Below are positions 4,708 to 7,019 of a stretch of 7,019 nucleotides of DNA, piece by piece. Each line of letters begins with the position of its first letter. Positions within the stretch are counted from its first letter, which is position 1. The DNA comes from Planctomycetota bacterium (GTDB taxonomy: Bacteria > Planctomycetota > Phycisphaerae > UBA1845): the NCBI GenBank assembly GCA_022566435.1, contig JADFIX010000191.1, positions 1 through 7,019 of the forward strand, written 5' to 3'. The position numbers and the translations under genes are program-made. The notes beneath the pieces were generated by a model. That model did not search any database and was not told the DNA's origin. It worked only from the letters and a program-made list of their open reading frames with translations.

Positions 4708-4801
4708 CCCCGGCGTTCTTCCACGTTGGTGATGGCTCAACGCAACCAGCTGACACACCGCTCCTTGACATTCCTTCCGCCGTGTGGACAGTTTCGCTGC
4801 T

Positions 4802-5359
4802 ATGGCGACAGAAAAGCAAGATCGCGAGCTGGAGATGGACCTGGTGGCGCTGCTCGCCAAGTCGTTTCCGGGGATGACCGTCGAGGCGAGACACAGCAAG
4901 CGCTGGGATCGCATGTGCTTGACGTTCCGCTGGGCCGGTTTTACGGGTCTACTGCCGGAAGAGCGATTTCAGCGGTTGGTGGCGGTTATTTCGGAGTCGT
5001 TTCGAAAGGAGCGGCTCTCGGGCTGCGTCTGGCTCGAGTTGGCACAAGACGAAACAATCGACCAGTTTCTCAGAATGCCGCGTAGTGAGGATATCGCCGA
5101 TCGCGAGCAGGCGATTTTCGGCGACCTTCAAGACCGCGGGTTCTTCGATACTCTGCGCGAGGCGATGAATCCTACGCCGACCAAGGCGTGCAAGGGAGAC
5201 TTTTCCAGGACCGCCGGTGCCCTTTCGAAAGGGCGATCGGCCCACAAGGTCACGCAGGATGCCAAGCTTCTTTTCATTCGCCACGGAGCGTATTGCGACT
5301 GCCAGGTGCTCGCTGAAGTCGAGCCGGCGCTAAGCAAGCTGTCGGTCGGGGCTGTCTGA
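4802..5359 (+). CDS. Conserved-looking hypothetical protein upstream of tgt, 185 residues
   Basis: The frame opens at a GTG at 4784; I prefer the ATG at 4802 (MATEKQDRELEMDL), although neither start has a clear Shine-Dalgarno sequence. I do not recognise a named family. The body has distinct, apparently structured segments: RWDRMCLTFRWAGFTGLLPEERFQRL around residues 34-59, a WLEL strand at 77-80, a PRSED motif at 93-97, a GFFDTL helix at 113-118 and a C-terminal LLFIRHGAYCDCQVL at 156-170, where Cys165 and Cys167 sit in a CDC pattern. It is soluble, with no signal peptide or membrane segment. The stop is 51 bases before tgt in the same direction, so it may be the first gene of the tgt-yajC operon. 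Its GC-rich third codon positions match the downstream host genes, unlike the cargo genes. Confidence 0.75.
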   Translation: MATEKQDRELEMDLVALLAKSFPGMTVEARHSKRWDRMCLTFRWAGFTGLLPEERFQRLVAVISESFRKERLSGCVWLELAQDETIDQFLRMPRSEDIADREQAIFGDLQDRGFFDTLREAMNPTPTKACKGDFSRTAGALSKGRSAHKVTQDAKLLFIRHGAYCDCQVLAEVEPALSKLSVGAV

Positions 5360-5410
5360 CCGGATTCCAGACGTGCCGAACCGTACGGCCACTGACGAGT
5401 CTGCCTGCCC

Positions 5411-6547
5411 ATGGCTTTGTTTCCACTTACCATCACACACACCGACGGCGCGGCGCGATGCGGCGTTTACCACACGCCGCACGGCGATGTCGATACACCG
5501 GCTTTCATGCCGGTCGGGACGGCCGGTACGGTCAAGGGCGTGACCCCGCCGCAACTGGCGGGCAGCGGCGCGCAAATGATTCTGGCCAACACCTACCATT
5601 TGCAGCTTCGCCCCACGGCCGACGTAGTTCGAGAGTTGGGCGGTCTTCACGCTTTCATGGGCTGGTCGGGTCCGATCCTGACCGACAGCGGTGGCTATCA
5701 GGTATTCTCGCTGGCCAAGATCAGCAAGATCACGGATGAGGGCGTCGAGTTTCGATCGCACATTGACGGTGCGGCGATGAGCCTAAGTCCGGCGAGCGCG
5801 GTATCCATTCAAAATGCGCTCGGAGCTGACGTGATCATGGCATTTGATGAATGCCCGCCGCTGCCGAGCGACGGCGAGACGATCGCCCGCGCGGTGAGGA
5901 GGACCGTCCGCTGGGCGGCGCAGTGCAAGCAGTGCCACGCGCGAAGTGAGGATCAAGCCCTGTTCGGCATCGTGCAAGGCGGGCTCGATCCGGACTTGCG
6001 TCGCCGATGTGCGGAGGCCCTTGTCGACATCGAATTCGACGGCTACGCCGTCGGCGGCCTGTCGGTGGGTGAAACGCACGAAGAGATGATTTCCGTCTTG
6101 GGCCCCGTGATTTCCGTGCTGCCGTCGGATCGCCCGCGTTACCTGATGGGCGTGGGCATGCCGCGGGATTTGCTGGCCGCCGTGCAAGCGGGTGTGGATT
6201 TGTTCGACTGCGTCTTGCCCACGAGGAACGGCAGAAACAGCCAGGCTTTCTCGCGGACAGGCACGCTCAATCTTCGAAACGAGAGGTATCGGCTCGATTC
6301 GGGGCCTCTGGAAGCGGATTGCGACTGCGAGACTTGCGGTCGCTTCTCTCGCGGCTACATTCGTCATTTGTTCAACGCCGGCGAGATGTTGGGTCCGACA
6401 TTGACATCGATCCATAACCTTCGATTCTATCAGAGGTTTATGACCCGCATGCGGGAGTTGATTCGCGAAGGGCGTCTGGCGAGAATCGTGACCGAGTTTC
6501 CGATTGCCGCCGGACCGGCGCAACACCAACAAGAGGAAAGCCCATGA
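5411..6547 (+). CDS. tgt: Queuine/preQ1 tRNA-guanine transglycosylase
   Basis: This cytoplasmic enzyme exchanges guanine-34 for preQ1 in the anticodon of tRNAs for Asp, Asn, His and Tyr, the committing step of queuosine synthesis. The 378 residues are full length for the bacterial family. All landmarks are present: GTVKGVTPPQL (39-49), NTYHLQLRP (60-68), LTDSGGYQVFSL with the general-base Asp92, FDECPP (145-150), FGIVQGG (185-191), VGGLSVGE (214-221), DLFDCVLPTRNGR with the nucleophile Asp266, and the zinc site Cys304-x-Cys306-x2-Cys309 ... His335. Val219 in the GGLSVGE loop is the bacterial, preQ1-using type; eukaryotic enzymes have Gly there. The ATG at 5411 fits the usual N-terminus; the ribosome binding site is weak. 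The stop codon overlaps the yajC start (ATGA), so the two genes are translationally coupled. Confidence 0.98.
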   Translation: MALFPLTITHTDGAARCGVYHTPHGDVDTPAFMPVGTAGTVKGVTPPQLAGSGAQMILANTYHLQLRPTADVVRELGGLHAFMGWSGPILTDSGGYQVFSLAKISKITDEGVEFRSHIDGAAMSLSPASAVSIQNALGADVIMAFDECPPLPSDGETIARAVRRTVRWAAQCKQCHARSEDQALFGIVQGGLDPDLRRRCAEALVDIEFDGYAVGGLSVGETHEEMISVLGPVISVLPSDRPRYLMGVGMPRDLLAAVQAGVDLFDCVLPTRNGRNSQAFSRTGTLNLRNERYRLDSGPLEADCDCETCGRFSRGYIRHLFNAGEMLGPTLTSIHNLRFYQRFMTRMRELIREGRLARIVTEFPIAAGPAQHQQEESP

Positions 6548-6912
6548 TGGAGTGGATAACAATCATTGCACAGAACAGCGGAGGATCGCCGACCGGTGGA
6601 GGCGGTGGTGCCGGCACCGGGCTTTTCATGGCCCTGATGTTCGGCGTGATTGCTTTCATGATGCTCACCATGCGCAGCCAGAAGAAGCGCGAAAAGAAGC
6701 AGCGCGAGGAGTTGTATGCCCGCCTGGGGAAAAACGACCGGATCCTGACCGTCGGCGGGGTCATCGGCACTGTCGTATCGGTCAAGGACAACGAAGTGCT
6801 CGTCAAGGTCGATGAATCCACGAATACGAAAATGACCTTCTTGAAGACCTCGATCCAACGCATCGTTACGGATGACAAGGACCTCGCGACCGCCGCGACG
6901 ATTATCAAGTAG
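6544..6912 (+). CDS. yajC: Preprotein translocase accessory subunit YajC
   Basis: YajC is a small inner-membrane protein that associates with SecD-SecF and the SecYEG translocon. The 122 residues show the family plan: a short N-terminal segment, a Gly-rich stretch (GGSPTGGGGGAGTG, residues 13-26), one membrane helix at about 27-43 (LFMALMFGVIAFMMLTM), a strongly basic cytoplasmic start (RSQKKREKKQREE) and a beta domain with KNDRILTVGGVIGTVVSV (63-80) and VDESTNTKMTFL. The usual RPQ motif after the helix reads RSQ. The Gly-rich lead-in and the VDESTNTK segment are of the kind seen in planctomycete YajC. AGAGGAAAG just upstream is a good ribosome binding site. Two Met codons stand in tandem at 6544 and 6547; I use the first, which overlaps the tgt stop. 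secD would be expected next but is not visible by 7019. Confidence 0.97.
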   Translation: MMEWITIIAQNSGGSPTGGGGGAGTGLFMALMFGVIAFMMLTMRSQKKREKKQREELYARLGKNDRILTVGGVIGTVVSVKDNEVLVKVDESTNTKMTFLKTSIQRIVTDDKDLATAATIIK

Positions 6913-7019
6913 GCGGGGAGTTAGATCACAGACCACGGCTCCGGCCAAATTGCGATGCGTGCATGCGCCGGGCACCGATCGGTCCCGCAAAAAACATTCG
7001 TCCCGGAGCACGTAGGCGG
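6913..7019. other. Region after yajC
   Basis: I see no supported gene start in these 107 bases. An ATG at 6954 opens a frame to the edge, but its peptide (MRACAGHRSVPQ) does not resemble a SecD N-terminus with its membrane helix. The 10-base palindrome ACCGATCGGT at 6974-6983 is followed by an A run rather than a T run, so it is not a standard terminator. Confidence 0.5.

Noticed and set aside
4765..4790. TTGACA at 4765-4770 as a promoter for the tgt group
   Set aside because: No acceptable -10 box lies 16-18 bases downstream; the sequence there is GTGTGGACAGTTT.
4618..4914. Minus-strand frame of 98 codons across the start of the tgt-upstream gene
   Set aside because: It mixes a shifted frame of the IS630 remnant with the antisense of a host gene and shows no continuous family similarity.
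5783..6562. Minus-strand 259-codon frame opposite tgt
   Set aside because: It is antisense to a gene with complete family motifs. Its His/Arg/Ala-rich composition is a reflection of GC-rich codons on the other strand.
6970..6996. Hairpin GGG-C-ACCGATCGGT-CCC as a terminator after yajC
   Set aside because: The stem is bulged and followed by an A run on the plus strand instead of T residues, and an operon is expected to continue here.
6430..7011. Minus-strand 193-codon frame opposite yajC and the tgt end
   Set aside because: It lies opposite two confidently identified genes and has no motif or ribosome binding site.
6954..7019. ATG 6954 as the start of secD
   Set aside because: The peptide lacks the membrane helix expected at a SecD N-terminus and no ribosome binding site precedes the ATG. 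secD probably starts beyond the window.
1..7019. CRISPR arrays, tRNA or rRNA genes
   Set aside because: No regularly spaced direct repeats, no tRNA cloverleaf with a T-loop GGTTCGA-type motif, and no rRNA-like sequence were seen.

Overview
The window looks like a chromosomal piece of a Planctomycetota-like bacterium. The grounds are a tgt-yajC pair with a planctomycete-style YajC, a DUF1015 gene, a fairly GC-rich host background, and transposase types I associate with that phylum. The phylum is an inference from protein style, not a database result.

Layout. Positions 1-723 hold the 5' part of a DUF1015-family gene on the minus strand; it runs off the left edge. Positions 724-1238 hold no convincing gene. 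Positions 1239-1480 hold a probable remnant of an IS1595-like transposase, broken by a stop codon. Positions 1473-2033 (minus) hold an unrecognised 186-residue protein with its own promoter and a strong ribosome binding site. Positions 2326-4707 are a nested mobile-element locus: the C-terminal half of a decayed IS630-family transposase gene (minus strand) is split by a complete 2,035-bp IS1-family-like element at 2534-4568. Positions 4802-6912 are host genes in one direction: a 185-residue conserved-looking hypothetical protein, tgt (tRNA-guanine transglycosylase) and yajC (Sec accessory protein). tgt and yajC overlap by an ATGA, as in classical tgt-yajC-secDF operons; secD would lie just past the right edge.

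The most interesting object is the IS1-like element. Its ends are 15-bp perfect inverted repeats, and it is flanked by an 8-bp target duplication (AGGAATTC). Removing the element and one copy of the duplication rejoins the IS630 transposase reading frame exactly. Besides a full-length DDE transposase it carries a divergent cargo operon of four overlapping small genes: a ribbon-helix-helix regulator, a 53-residue acidic protein, a DUF6941-like protein and a 61-residue Thr/Ser/Pro-rich protein. Transposase and cargo are driven by two back-to-back promoters. Each has a perfect TTGACA -35 box embedded in a CTTGNCAAG palindrome, with palindrome centres 17 bp apart. The cargo transcript should begin at or next to its own ATG, so it is probably leaderless. 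This arrangement suggests that the ribbon-helix-helix protein controls both its own operon and the transposase; that is inference.

The region from about 1.2 to 4.7 kb therefore looks like an accessory island that has taken at least three insertion events (IS1595-like, IS630, then the IS1-like element) between two blocks of housekeeping-type genes.
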